Shown one piece after another: positions 1-8,583 of a stretch of DNA of 64,000 bases. The position numbers were made by a program, and so were the translations under genes. Where the stretch lies: assembly GCA_964475835.1 (NCBI GenBank), contig CAYYYL010000002.1, positions 62,001 to 126,000 of the forward strand. The letters run 5' to 3'. How positions within the stretch are numbered: the first letter of the stretch is position 1; each line of letters opens with the position of its first letter. The notes beneath the pieces were generated by a model, which saw nothing but the letters and a program-made list of their open reading frames with translations, made no database searches and was not told the DNA's origin. The DNA comes from JABDCI01 sp964475835. GTDB taxonomy: Bacteria; Verrucomicrobiota; Verrucomicrobiia; JABWAM01.

Positions 1-141
1 AAAATCGCTGCAACCCCAGAACCCCTTCGTGAAGGAGAGGTGGAGATGGGGGAATATGGGGAATATGCCCGGACGCCCGAGGAAGTGGATCGTTGGTTGA
101 AGGAGGAGGACATCAAACCGAAGCCTGTTTCAGACAGGTGA
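1..141 (+). CDS. C-terminal end of an unidentified protein (partial)
   Basis: An open frame runs from the first base to a TGA at 139-141 and encodes the last 46 residues of a protein that begins outside the window. The tail is acidic and hydrophilic, includes EYARTPEEVDRWLKEED, and would form a short helix; no membrane segment is visible. Its last 12 bases overlap the 3' end of the convergent DUF2851 gene. I do not recognise the family, and 46 residues are too few to assign a function. It could also be a chance open frame, although the composition looks coding. Confidence 0.45.
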   Translation, partial: KIAATPEPLREGEVEMGEYGEYARTPEEVDRWLKEEDIKPKPVSDR

Positions 142-1452
142 GATAGGCTGGGATGGGGGGAGAGAGTCCACCGCCTGGGGAAGGAGGAATCCAAAGTCCT
201 GAGCGATTTGTGTCAGTCCTTGTTGTTGCCGCATCGTTTTGGGAGGTGGGATGTTGAGTTCGTAGGCTGCCTGTTTCGAAATACGATGGGCCTGTGAGAC
301 GGGTAGCCGTTCGTAGTGCTGTAGAATCTGATAGACAAATTCCGGATCAGAAGACTGGGCCTGTGCCATCCCGAATGGGAGAATCACATTGGTCACGATT
401 TCCAGCCAGCGATCCCGTCCTAAAAGTGAAACAGGTTTTCGCAATACCGTTCCATTCCGGGAGTATCGGAACGACCAGAATGCGTGGGTGATTTTTGGAG
501 GAGAAAGATGGTGGGGGAGGTCCGTAAGGATTTGCAGGAACCAGGCGGCAACGCACGGATGGGGGTGGGTGAGAATGGCCAGGGCCGCCAGGCGTCGCTG
601 GGGGTGATTTGCGGGTCGAACCTGGGCGAGACGAAGAGGATGTCTCGCCCCCTCGGAAAGGAGAATTTCAATTCGGTCCTCGAGAGAAGTTTGTTGTGTT
701 AGCTTTTTCCAGGATTGACGGCGGGCGATTTCACGAAAGGCGAATTTATTGTGCTTGTAACCGAGTGCTTCACTCAGAACCTGGTAGGCAGTTTGAGAGG
801 GATCAACGTCATCCATTTCCTTTCGAATACGTGCCGCTTTTTGCTCGAGTCGATAGACCCCTGCAGATTCCACCTGAAGGAGAATCTCGTCCCTGGTAAG
901 GTGGCTGAGCCATTTTTGTGGCTGCACCCGGGTCGGGGGCATGGGATAACGATCGGGATCAAGGGATTCCAGGAGTTCGCCTAGAGAGGATTGCAAATAA
1001 GGATGCAATGCCAATTGAGGAACCACATGGCCCTGGGAGGTTTTGATTTCCTTTGCATCCACTGCCTCCCAAAGTGACACATCCAGGATGACGTGATCAT
1101 AGGCATGATTGAGTGAATGCCGATGATCCTTCCATCCTGTGGAGTGAAGATGAATTTCGACATCTCCCATCCATGTTTGATTTCCGATCCGGATTTTTGC
1201 ATTTCTGAAATCCGGTCCGCCTTCCGAATTCCAGTTGCCGGGTGAAAGAATTTCAAGCGATTCACCGCTTAGGGTTCTTAAGCGATGAGTGTCAAAAATC
1301 TGATCGGCCCAGATGGCTTGAACGAAGCGTTCTGTCAGGGGGATGGGATCGTAAAAGGGTGCGGATTCGCGCAATCGTTGTATGGAGGGGAAGGTTTGCT
1401 CGCGAAGCTGTTGATAGGCAAGGGATGTTGGGGATTCGCTGGGTGAGCCCAT
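130..1452 (-). CDS. DUF2851 family protein
   Basis: About 440 residues. The N-terminal third carries the DUF2851 signature: an FDTHRLRTLSGE block, then EILSPGNWNSEGGPDFRNAK, then GDVEIHLHSTGW and a DHVILDVSLWE stretch. The arrangement of acidic residues and histidines (GPDF, EIH) suggests a restriction-endonuclease-like fold, but no activity is established for the family. There is no signal peptide, so it is probably cytoplasmic. I chose the ATG at 1452 because the family begins just after it; a GTG at 1533 would add 27 residues that look unlike the family. It is divergent from the amino-acid permease, so the stretch 1453-1617 probably holds both promoters. Confidence 0.8.
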   Translation of the reverse strand: MGSPSESPTSLAYQQLREQTFPSIQRLRESAPFYDPIPLTERFVQAIWADQIFDTHRLRTLSGESLEILSPGNWNSEGGPDFRNAKIRIGNQTWMGDVEIHLHSTGWKDHRHSLNHAYDHVILDVSLWEAVDAKEIKTSQGHVVPQLALHPYLQSSLGELLESLDPDRYPMPPTRVQPQKWLSHLTRDEILLQVESAGVYRLEQKAARIRKEMDDVDPSQTAYQVLSEALGYKHNKFAFREIARRQSWKKLTQQTSLEDRIEILLSEGARHPLRLAQVRPANHPQRRLAALAILTHPHPCVAAWFLQILTDLPHHLSPPKITHAFWSFRYSRNGTVLRKPVSLLGRDRWLEIVTNVILPFGMAQAQSSDPEFVYQILQHYERLPVSQAHRISKQAAYELNIPPPKTMRQQQGLTQIAQDFGFLLPQAVDSLPPSQPISPV

Positions 1453-1617
1453 GGTGAAGACAAAAGGCGAATTGTTTCCCTTTGGCAACTCCTCTTTTTC
1501 AAATTGAAGGGGGCGAATGATCGTTTGACGCACCCCCTATTTTTTGAGACCGTACGGCACGCGAACGCCTGGCAGAAACCTGCTACCCGTGGCGCGTTCA
1601 CAGAAAGAGAATTCCCG

Positions 1618-3429
1618 TTGGATACGGTATCCGTTCATCGCCCCCGTAATGTAGATTGGAAACGTGCCGCAGCTCTCCTTTATGGAGATTGGGGAACGAG
1701 CAAGGCCTACGTCATTGGGCTCGCATTTGTTGCCGCCCAATATTCGTCACTTCCCATTATTTTGGCCGTGTGCGCCCTGACGGCTGTGGTGGCCTACAAC
1801 TATCTCATTATTTGCAATCACTTCCCGGATGGAGGGGGGGTGTATTCGGCAGCGCGAGATCAGAGCCGGTTGCTTGCGGTGATCGGAGCTCTGTTGCTTG
1901 TCGCAGATTTGACGGTTACCGCATCCCTGAGTGGATGGAGTGCCTTGCGGTATCTTGGTTTGAATGAACACGTGGGGCTCGCCACGGTGGTTCTGATTTT
2001 TGGTGTGGCGGTGATGAACGCATTTGGTCCAAAGCACAGTGGGAGTATTGCGTTTCTTCTGGCCATCCCCATGGTCCTTGTCGTGTTGCTGATTGTGGGG
2101 TTGAGCCTTCCCTTCCTCACAACCGTTCATCTTGAACCCAGTCATTCCTCCTTTTCTCATACATGGGTGGCTTTTGCCGGCGTCATCCTGGCCCTGAGCG
2201 GGGTGGAGGCCATAGCCAATCTGACGGGGGTGATGAAATTGGATCCGGGATCGACTCCTGACGAGCCCAGAGTAAAGAAGACGGCGCGCCTGGCCATTCT
2301 TCCCATCGCTGCGGAAGTTGTTTTGGGAACCGCCTTGCTGGGATGGGCGATGCTCTCATTGCCTCATGAGAATCAGGACATGTTACTCGCGCATAAAGAG
2401 GACATGCTTCGTTTTTTGGGTGAGTTTTACGGGGGCATCCATTTTGGTCCCGTGGTTGCACGGATTTTGGGGATTGTCATCGGAGCGATTGTGGGACTTC
2501 TTCTTCTGAGCGCCGTTAATACCGCCGTCGTGGCCTTGATCGGGTTGACCTACATGATGGGGCGCGATGGGGAGATGCCCCGACAGTTAACCCGGCTGAA
2601 TCGTTATGGGGTTCCATGGATTCCCCTGCTGATTGCCACCTTGTTGCCGATTGTCGTGGTGCTCCTAACCTCGAATTTCGACGCGCTTGCCGCTCTTTAT
2701 GCTATTGGGGTTGTCGGCGCCATCACCCTCAATCTCGGATCTTGCACCTTCAATAAAAAGTTAAAGATGCACTGGTACGAACGGATTTTGATGGGATTTA
2801 CCGCGTTGATTCTTCTTTTCATTGAAATCACGATTGCAAAGACCAAGCCTGACGCGCTCTTTTTCGCCCTCTGGATCCTGATTGTCGGCCTTTCCCTCCG
2901 GGCCTACGCCCAGAAACGGGCCGGATTGCAAACGCTGCTGGTGCACAAGGATGTGGCGGCTGTTTTTTCACCGGAAGCCATTGCGAACATGAAACTCAAT
3001 GTGGACGAAGGCCAGAAGGTGATGGTGGCCGCACGGGGGTTGACCCCGGTGGTTCGTTACGCCCTGGAAGAGGCACATTTGCGAAAAGGCGCCCTGTATG
3101 TGCTCTACGTAAAGGAGCTGGCGGTGGCGATTCCCTCCAATGTGATCACAGGCATCGCTCCCCGCTGGCAGGACGACAGTCAGGCTGCTGCGATCATCTA
3201 CGGGGTGAAGGATCTAGCCAAGAAACACGGTGTTCCGGTCATTCCTCTGTATGCAGTCAGTGAAGATCCGGCGGTCACCATTGTGGATCTTGCGGCGACC
3301 ATGGGAATCGATTTTCTCATGCTTGGGGCCTCGAATCGACGTTTCATGACCCAACTCCTGAAGGGGGATGTTATTGCCGAGGTTGCACGCGATCTGCCGG
3401 ACAATATCCAGCTCGTGATTCACGGTTAG
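1618..3429 (+). CDS. APC-family amino-acid permease with C-terminal universal-stress domain
   Basis: An inner-membrane amino-acid/polyamine/organocation transporter of about 603 residues. The first ~430 residues contain about twelve hydrophobic segments and the APC-type opening GDWGTSKAYVIGLAF. The last ~150 residues (from about VHKDVAAVFSPEAI) form a soluble UspA-like domain ending in GASNRRFMTQLLKGDVIAEV, which resembles the glycine-rich nucleotide-binding stretch of Usp proteins. Such fusions are known and are thought to regulate transport by nucleotide binding. The substrate cannot be read from the sequence. No in-frame ATG is available. I prefer the TTG at 1618, preceded by AAAGAGA; another TTG at 1504 would overlap the divergent DUF2851 gene's upstream region. 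Confidence 0.85.
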   Translation: MDTVSVHRPRNVDWKRAAALLYGDWGTSKAYVIGLAFVAAQYSSLPIILAVCALTAVVAYNYLIICNHFPDGGGVYSAARDQSRLLAVIGALLLVADLTVTASLSGWSALRYLGLNEHVGLATVVLIFGVAVMNAFGPKHSGSIAFLLAIPMVLVVLLIVGLSLPFLTTVHLEPSHSSFSHTWVAFAGVILALSGVEAIANLTGVMKLDPGSTPDEPRVKKTARLAILPIAAEVVLGTALLGWAMLSLPHENQDMLLAHKEDMLRFLGEFYGGIHFGPVVARILGIVIGAIVGLLLLSAVNTAVVALIGLTYMMGRDGEMPRQLTRLNRYGVPWIPLLIATLLPIVVVLLTSNFDALAALYAIGVVGAITLNLGSCTFNKKLKMHWYERILMGFTALILLFIEITIAKTKPDALFFALWILIVGLSLRAYAQKRAGLQTLLVHKDVAAVFSPEAIANMKLNVDEGQKVMVAARGLTPVVRYALEEAHLRKGALYVLYVKELAVAIPSNVITGIAPRWQDDSQAAAIIYGVKDLAKKHGVPVIPLYAVSEDPAVTIVDLAATMGIDFLMLGASNRRFMTQLLKGDVIAEVARDLPDNIQLVIHG

Positions 3430-3526
3430 CAGGCTGCTGATTCTGCTTGCAAGGTTGTCAGGAACACAAAAGACTTGTTCTTTCAGCCACTGTTGATTAT
3501 CCACAAAATTCTCGAAATCTTCATCC

Positions 3527-4465
3527 ATGATCCAGGTTGAAAATCTTGTTAAACGATATGCGGGATTTCAGGCAATTCACGGCCTGACCTTTTCGGTTCA
3601 GCGTGGCGAGATCGTGGGCTTTTTGGGGCCGAATGGAGCGGGGAAAAGCACCACGATGCGGATTCTTTCCTGTTTTCTTCCGGCTACTTCAGGGCGCGCG
3701 AGTGTTGCGGGTTTTGACATTTATGAGCAATCCCTGGAGGTGAGGCGGCGCATCGGATACATGCCCGAAAATGTTCCTCTCTATCCGGAAATGCGGGTTT
3801 CGGAGTACTTGAATTTTCGCGCAGCCTTGAAAGGTGTTCCCGGCTCCCGGAGGAAGTCCCAGGTGGAACTGGTTAGCGAGAAGTGCGGCATCAAGGATGT
3901 GTCACGCAAGCTCATTGGGCATCTTTCCAAGGGCTATCGCCAGCGAGTCGGGCTTGCGGATACACTGGTCCATAATCCTGAGTTGATCATTCTCGATGAG
4001 CCCACGATCGGACTGGATCCCAATCAAATACGTCAGGTCCGTGAGCTGATCAAGGAGTTGGGAAAATCCCACACCGTCCTTCTCTCAACTCACATTCTCC
4101 CTGAAGTGGAAATGACATGCTCCCGCGTGGTGATCATCAACAAAGGGCGCATCGTCGCGAGTGATTCAACGGAAAAGATCAAGAAGCTGCGTCTTGGGGG
4201 CGGGGAAACCGTGTTGGAGGTGAAGGTGGATGCGGCAGCCCTCGAGCAGTCGTTGAAGGATGTGGCAGGGCTCGATCATTTGAAGATCGCCTCGATGGAA
4301 GATGGCTATGCGTCCGCAGTGCTCTATCCCAAGGGGGAAGAGGATCTCCGGGAGGTGGCTTATCAGCGCATCAAGGATCGCGGTTGGAATCTCCGGGATC
4401 TCACACGGCGAAGGCAGACTCTTGAAGATGTGTTTGTGCAATTGACCACCGAGGATGATGAGTAG
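3527..4465 (+). CDS. ABC transporter ATP-binding protein, GldA-like
   Basis: The ATPase subunit of an ABC-2-type exporter, 312 residues. Walker A GPNGAGKS lies at residues 34-41, the signature is LSKGYRQR, and Walker B is LIILDEP followed by the D-loop GLDP and the switch histidine in STHIL. The C-terminal ~80 residues are the usual extension of the CcmA/GldA group. It is followed after 10 bp by a permease, then by GldG-like and DUF4340 proteins, the order seen for gldA-gldF-gldG-type units. In Bacteroidetes these genes support gliding, but in other phyla the role is unknown, so I do not assign motility. The ATG lies 22 bp after a perfect TTATCCACA (3497-3505). Confidence 0.85.
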   Translation: MIQVENLVKRYAGFQAIHGLTFSVQRGEIVGFLGPNGAGKSTTMRILSCFLPATSGRASVAGFDIYEQSLEVRRRIGYMPENVPLYPEMRVSEYLNFRAALKGVPGSRRKSQVELVSEKCGIKDVSRKLIGHLSKGYRQRVGLADTLVHNPELIILDEPTIGLDPNQIRQVRELIKELGKSHTVLLSTHILPEVEMTCSRVVIINKGRIVASDSTEKIKKLRLGGGETVLEVKVDAAALEQSLKDVAGLDHLKIASMEDGYASAVLYPKGEEDLREVAYQRIKDRGWNLRDLTRRRQTLEDVFVQLTTEDDE

Positions 4466-4475
4466 GGGTTGATGT

Positions 4476-5225
4476 ATGAGAAATATCTGGATCTTGTTTA
4501 AGAAGGAGTTGATGGGGTTTTTCCTGTCGCCAATTGCCTACATTGTGGGGGTTTGTTTTCTTGCGATTACGGGTTTCAGTTTTTACACCGTGGTGGTCCT
4601 GCTCAGCGAATCGAGCAGCGAGTATCAGCCGGTTCAGATTTTTCTCAGCGGCTTCTTTTCGTGGATCTGTCTTCTGGTGGTGACCCCGGTGATCACCATG
4701 CGGCTTTTTGCCGCGGAAAAGCAGTCCGGAACCATTGAATCCATGATGACCACCCCCGTGCGTGATCTTGAGTATGTTCTGGCGAAGTTTTTTGGTGCTT
4801 ATTTTTTCTTTGTTCTGCTCTGGCTTGCGACAGCCCATTGTGTGTATGTCCTGCGTCATTTTGCAAAGGATGCCACACCCCTGGATCTTGGCCCTGTCAT
4901 TGGCGGGTACATGGGCATATTACTTGTAGGAGCCTTGTTTGTTTCGATTGGTTGCATGGCTTCAGCGATGACCAAAAACCAGATTATCGCTGCGGTGGTG
5001 ACATTTGCTCTGACCGGAGGATTATTTTTTGGAGGGCTTTTTTTCTATCTGAACGCTGCGGACAAGCATCGCGATTTTTTTGAGTCATTTTCAATGCTCG
5101 CCCATGTTCAGGAGATGGCGACCGGATTGGTAGACTGGCGAAGAATTGTGTTTTACGTGACCGGCACCTGTTTTTTTCTTTTCCTGACCCACCGGATTGT
5201 GCAGGCGCGGCATTGGAAATCGTAA
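4476..5225 (+). CDS. ABC-2 type permease, GldF-like
   Basis: A membrane permease of 249 residues with six hydrophobic segments, typical of the ABC-2 family. It opens with IWILFKKELMGFFLSPIAY and has the conserved RLFAAEKQSGTIE turn after the second membrane segment. That cytoplasmic helix is where the ATPase docks in this family. It starts 10 bp after the ATPase gene and is closely followed by the GldG-like gene, so it very probably works as the membrane part of that exporter. The substrate is unknown. Confidence 0.85.
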   Translation: MRNIWILFKKELMGFFLSPIAYIVGVCFLAITGFSFYTVVVLLSESSSEYQPVQIFLSGFFSWICLLVVTPVITMRLFAAEKQSGTIESMMTTPVRDLEYVLAKFFGAYFFFVLLWLATAHCVYVLRHFAKDATPLDLGPVIGGYMGILLVGALFVSIGCMASAMTKNQIIAAVVTFALTGGLFFGGLFFYLNAADKHRDFFESFSMLAHVQEMATGLVDWRRIVFYVTGTCFFLFLTHRIVQARHWKS

Positions 5226-5240
5226 TTGTTGAATCATCAT

Positions 5241-6746
5241 ATGGAAAAGAGTTCGGCTCCTAAACCGTGGTTGATCAGCGCCAATGTGGTGATTCAGATC
5301 GTGCTGGTGACAGCGATTTTTGTGATCGCCAATCTTGGGATCTATTACTGGCATCCCAAACGTGTGGACCTGACCCAGGCCGGCTATTTTAAACTTTCCG
5401 ACAAGACCCGGCAGTTGTTGGCCAGTCTTAAAAAGCCGGTTGAAATCATTGTCTTTTTCCAACCCAACGCCCAGGAGCCTGTGACGCAGCAGGTGTACCA
5501 ATATATTCAGGGATTGCTCAAAGCGTATGATGATGAGGCTCCAAGGCAGAAAGGGGTGTCCATGTTGAAAGTTCGTTATGTGGATCCCGATCGTGACCCC
5601 GTGAGCGCCGAGCGTCTTTCCAGTCAGTACAATGTCAAGGTGCCGAATGTGGTGGTTTTTGTATATGAGGATCGAAGCAAGTATGTGCAGGTTGGGGACC
5701 TTGTGGAGTTTGCCCGTCCTTCGGGGCCTTTCGGTGGTGGAAGCGATCGTATCCGGGCGTTTCGTGGAGAACAGCAGTTCAGCTCCGCCCTTCAAAATGT
5801 GTGCGAGGCAAAACAGCCCAAGGTCTATTTTCTGCAGGGACATGGAGAGGGTGATCCTGATGAGTTTGAGGCCCGAAAAGGGTTTTCAAATATAGCAACC
5901 TATGTTCGTCGCGATAATCTTGTGGTTGAAAAATTGAACCTTGTCGAAAAACAACAGATTCCTTCAGATTGTGATGTGCTGGTGGTGTGTGGTCCCAACC
6001 GGTCCTTTTCCGAATTGGATTTGAAGGTGTTGCAGGACTATCTTTCACAAAATGGAAGAGCGATGTTCCTGCTTGATGCGCTTCAAAATGACACGGGACT
6101 GGAACGGCTTCTTCGGGATTTCGGGGTTCAGATTGGAAATAATGCGATTCTGACCCAGACCCGGGATCTTCTTGGAAGATCGGCTCTCGTCTTGTCGGCC
6201 CCCTGTTCGGAATATGGAAATCATCCCATCACCCAGGGATTGAAGGACCAGAGCGTGAGCTCGCTTTTCCCTGCGGCGCGTTCGGTTGAAAAGGTTCCAG
6301 GAGAGTCCGCCCACAAGCAGCAGGTGACCGTTCTGGTGGAAACTTCGAAGTCGTCCTGGGGGGAAACGGATCTCGCCAATTTGCGTCAGGACAAGGCTCA
6401 ATTTGATGAGAAAGACCGCAAGGGACCTGTACCGGTCGCGGTCGCTGTCGAACCTGCGGCCGCTGGGGAGATGGAGCGGGAGGGGATGCGGATGGTTGTG
6501 TTTGGTTCGAGTGGATTTATTCGCAACGGGAGCCTGAGTGGCGGGAATGTGGACTTGTTTCTCAATGCCATGAACTGGCTCCTGAAGCGTCAGCAGCTGA
6601 TAGGAATTGCTTCAAAGACCCCCCAGGAATTCAGCTTGAATCTCGATCCCTCACAACGAAAGGGGATCATGATCACCGAAGTTTTTCTCATTCCGTTTGG
6701 GGTCGCAGTCCTCGGATTTTTTGTCTGGTTGAATCGGCGGAAATAA
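5241..6746 (+). CDS. GldG-like ABC transporter auxiliary protein
   Basis: A membrane-anchored extracytoplasmic protein of about 501 residues. One N-terminal membrane helix (around residues 16-40) is followed by KRVDLTQAGYFKLSDKTRQL, the typical start of the GldG/ABC_transp_aux domain, then a long soluble region (YFLQGHGEGDP is characteristic) and a C-terminal membrane helix ending FFVWLNRRK. The family is thought to assist the ABC-2 exporter encoded just upstream. I chose the ATG at 5241; a TTG directly after the previous stop (5226) would add five residues. Neither has a clear Shine-Dalgarno, which suggests coupling to translation of the permease. Confidence 0.82.
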   Translation: MEKSSAPKPWLISANVVIQIVLVTAIFVIANLGIYYWHPKRVDLTQAGYFKLSDKTRQLLASLKKPVEIIVFFQPNAQEPVTQQVYQYIQGLLKAYDDEAPRQKGVSMLKVRYVDPDRDPVSAERLSSQYNVKVPNVVVFVYEDRSKYVQVGDLVEFARPSGPFGGGSDRIRAFRGEQQFSSALQNVCEAKQPKVYFLQGHGEGDPDEFEARKGFSNIATYVRRDNLVVEKLNLVEKQQIPSDCDVLVVCGPNRSFSELDLKVLQDYLSQNGRAMFLLDALQNDTGLERLLRDFGVQIGNNAILTQTRDLLGRSALVLSAPCSEYGNHPITQGLKDQSVSSLFPAARSVEKVPGESAHKQQVTVLVETSKSSWGETDLANLRQDKAQFDEKDRKGPVPVAVAVEPAAAGEMEREGMRMVVFGSSGFIRNGSLSGGNVDLFLNAMNWLLKRQQLIGIASKTPQEFSLNLDPSQRKGIMITEVFLIPFGVAVLGFFVWLNRRK

Positions 6747-6770
6747 CATTCCCAAAATGTTGGTCTGACC

Positions 6771-8576
6771 ATGAAATTCAAAAGCACCCTCATTTTACTT
6801 CTCATCGCCATGATCTCGGGCGGGGGGCTCTATTTTTTGATAAAAATCAAAAAAGTTCCGACTACGGAACAGCGAGTGGAACAGGAGCGTCATGTTGTTC
6901 AATTGAAGGCGGGGGAGGTCTCCGCCATTGAAATTCAGGGGTTGGACCGTAATTTTCAGTTTGAGAAGCGGGATGGAAAGTGGTTTTTCGTCAAACCCCT
7001 ACAGGTCAGGGCAAACGGGGCCGAGCTTGAGGGGTTGCTTTCAACCATTGAGTTTCTGCAGAGCCGACGAATGCTTATGCCCGAGGACCTTGCCGAGGCC
7101 AAACGAACATTGGGGGATTATGGACTTGAAAAACCCAGGTTTCTCGCCCGGCTGACGGCCCGTTCGGGTGAGGTTGTGATTCATGTGGGCAACGAAGCAA
7201 GGCAGGGGGATGCCCTCTATATTCAAATTGATGGAAACCCTTCCGTTTACCTGGTCTCCAAGGACCTTGCAAAGCGTCTGGATAAGAAAGTGGAGGACTA
7301 CCGGGAGCGTGCATTGTTCGATTTTCCTGAATTGGAGGTTGCGCGCATGGAGATCCGGAATGGGAGTGCTTTTTGTGAATTTAACAAAACAAATGGCATC
7401 TGGAGGATCACCCAACCCCTTGGGGCACGTGCGGATGCTTCCAGGGTGAACGAGATGATTCGTCAATTGGCGGCCTTGCGTGCGGTTGATTTTTTAAGCG
7501 AAGATCCGGCTGCTGCAAAGGAGTATGGTTTGGAAGATGCCACCCAGCAGATCTCGGTGGGCCTGGAGCGCGGGGATGTCCCGCACGTCCTCATGCTGGG
7601 GGCGAGGCTCAAAATGGATGACAAAAAAGTGGCGGCGCGGGTAAAGGGGCAGAATTCCATTATTTCCATCCCCGCCACGTATGCAATGGGACTTGCCGCC
7701 CCTCTGGCCGAATTTCGTGATCACACCCTGGTGACCTTCAATCCGCCGGAGGTCACTTCGATTGAAGTGCGGACACGTCAGATTGGTTTTAGTCTCGAAA
7801 GGCAGGAATCCGGATGGAGGCTTGTACGTCCTGATAACCGACCTGCCGATGCCGAAATGGTGGAGCGTTTTCTCTCCCGTCTGGCGTCCCTTCAAATCAA
7901 GGAATTCGTGGCCGATGTGTCAACGGATGTTGAAAAGTACGGCCTGAAACCGGCGCTTTCCTCCATTGCGGTCAGGGGAAAGTCCCTGACGGATGTCGGC
8001 GCCACCAATGAAACCGTTTTTCTCGACCTGGCTCTTGGAAAAAGCGACTCAGGACGGAAAATTGTTTATGCCCAGGGGGGAGGGGAGTCGTCCGTCTACG
8101 GTCTGGATGAAGCTGTGGTGAATGAATTTCCACGTAGTACGGTCGAATTGCTTTCGCGTGTTCTGTTCCAAATCAACAAGGAGGAGATTGCCTCCATTCA
8201 GCAAAAGCGAGGAAAGGTTGTTCAAACGTTGCAAAAAGAGGCCTCGGGAAGCTGGAGAATACAGGAAGCCCCACAGGCTGTGCTTGACGAAACGGCCCTT
8301 CAGACCTTTCTCAATCAATTTGAACGTTTCAGTGTTCAGCAAATTGTGGGAACTGCTTTGAATTCCACAATCAAACAATATGGGCTTGATAATCCCTTGT
8401 GCACCCTTTTGATCAACCATCCGGTTGAAAACAAAACTTTGACGGAGGAGATTTTGGTTGGCCGTGATACGTCTCAGAAGAAGTTTTATCTTTTGTGGAA
8501 GAATCAACTCATGGTGTGTGAGATTTCTCCGGAAATGCACCAAATCCTTTCCCGTGACTGGTTGAAGGTGAAGTGA
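6771..8576 (+). CDS. DUF4340 protein with four internal repeats
   Basis: 601 residues. A single N-terminal membrane helix (about residues 5-24) anchors a large extracytoplasmic part. Four units of roughly 140 residues follow. Each has an E-V/I-x-x-I-E-like strand, a W (71, 211, 349, 495), an acidic pair with AN/AD/DE before a helix, and a YGL motif (117, 252, 390, 537). DUF4340 proteins commonly accompany GldG-like genes and are assumed to be the periplasmic partner of the exporter; the biochemical role is unknown. It begins 24 bp after the GldG-like gene and meets the convergent SGNH gene only 7 bp after its stop. Confidence 0.82.
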   Translation: MKFKSTLILLLIAMISGGGLYFLIKIKKVPTTEQRVEQERHVVQLKAGEVSAIEIQGLDRNFQFEKRDGKWFFVKPLQVRANGAELEGLLSTIEFLQSRRMLMPEDLAEAKRTLGDYGLEKPRFLARLTARSGEVVIHVGNEARQGDALYIQIDGNPSVYLVSKDLAKRLDKKVEDYRERALFDFPELEVARMEIRNGSAFCEFNKTNGIWRITQPLGARADASRVNEMIRQLAALRAVDFLSEDPAAAKEYGLEDATQQISVGLERGDVPHVLMLGARLKMDDKKVAARVKGQNSIISIPATYAMGLAAPLAEFRDHTLVTFNPPEVTSIEVRTRQIGFSLERQESGWRLVRPDNRPADAEMVERFLSRLASLQIKEFVADVSTDVEKYGLKPALSSIAVRGKSLTDVGATNETVFLDLALGKSDSGRKIVYAQGGGESSVYGLDEAVVNEFPRSTVELLSRVLFQINKEEIASIQQKRGKVVQTLQKEASGSWRIQEAPQAVLDETALQTFLNQFERFSVQQIVGTALNSTIKQYGLDNPLCTLLINHPVENKTLTEEILVGRDTSQKKFYLLWKNQLMVCEISPEMHQILSRDWLKVK

Positions 8577-8583
8577 CCTTGTT

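Noticed and set aside
3497..3505. A perfect TTATCCACA DnaA box between the permease and the ABC ATPase gene
   Set aside because: About two matches to TTATNCACA are expected by chance in 64 kb on both strands. It stands alone, far from dnaA, in an ordinary intergenic stretch.
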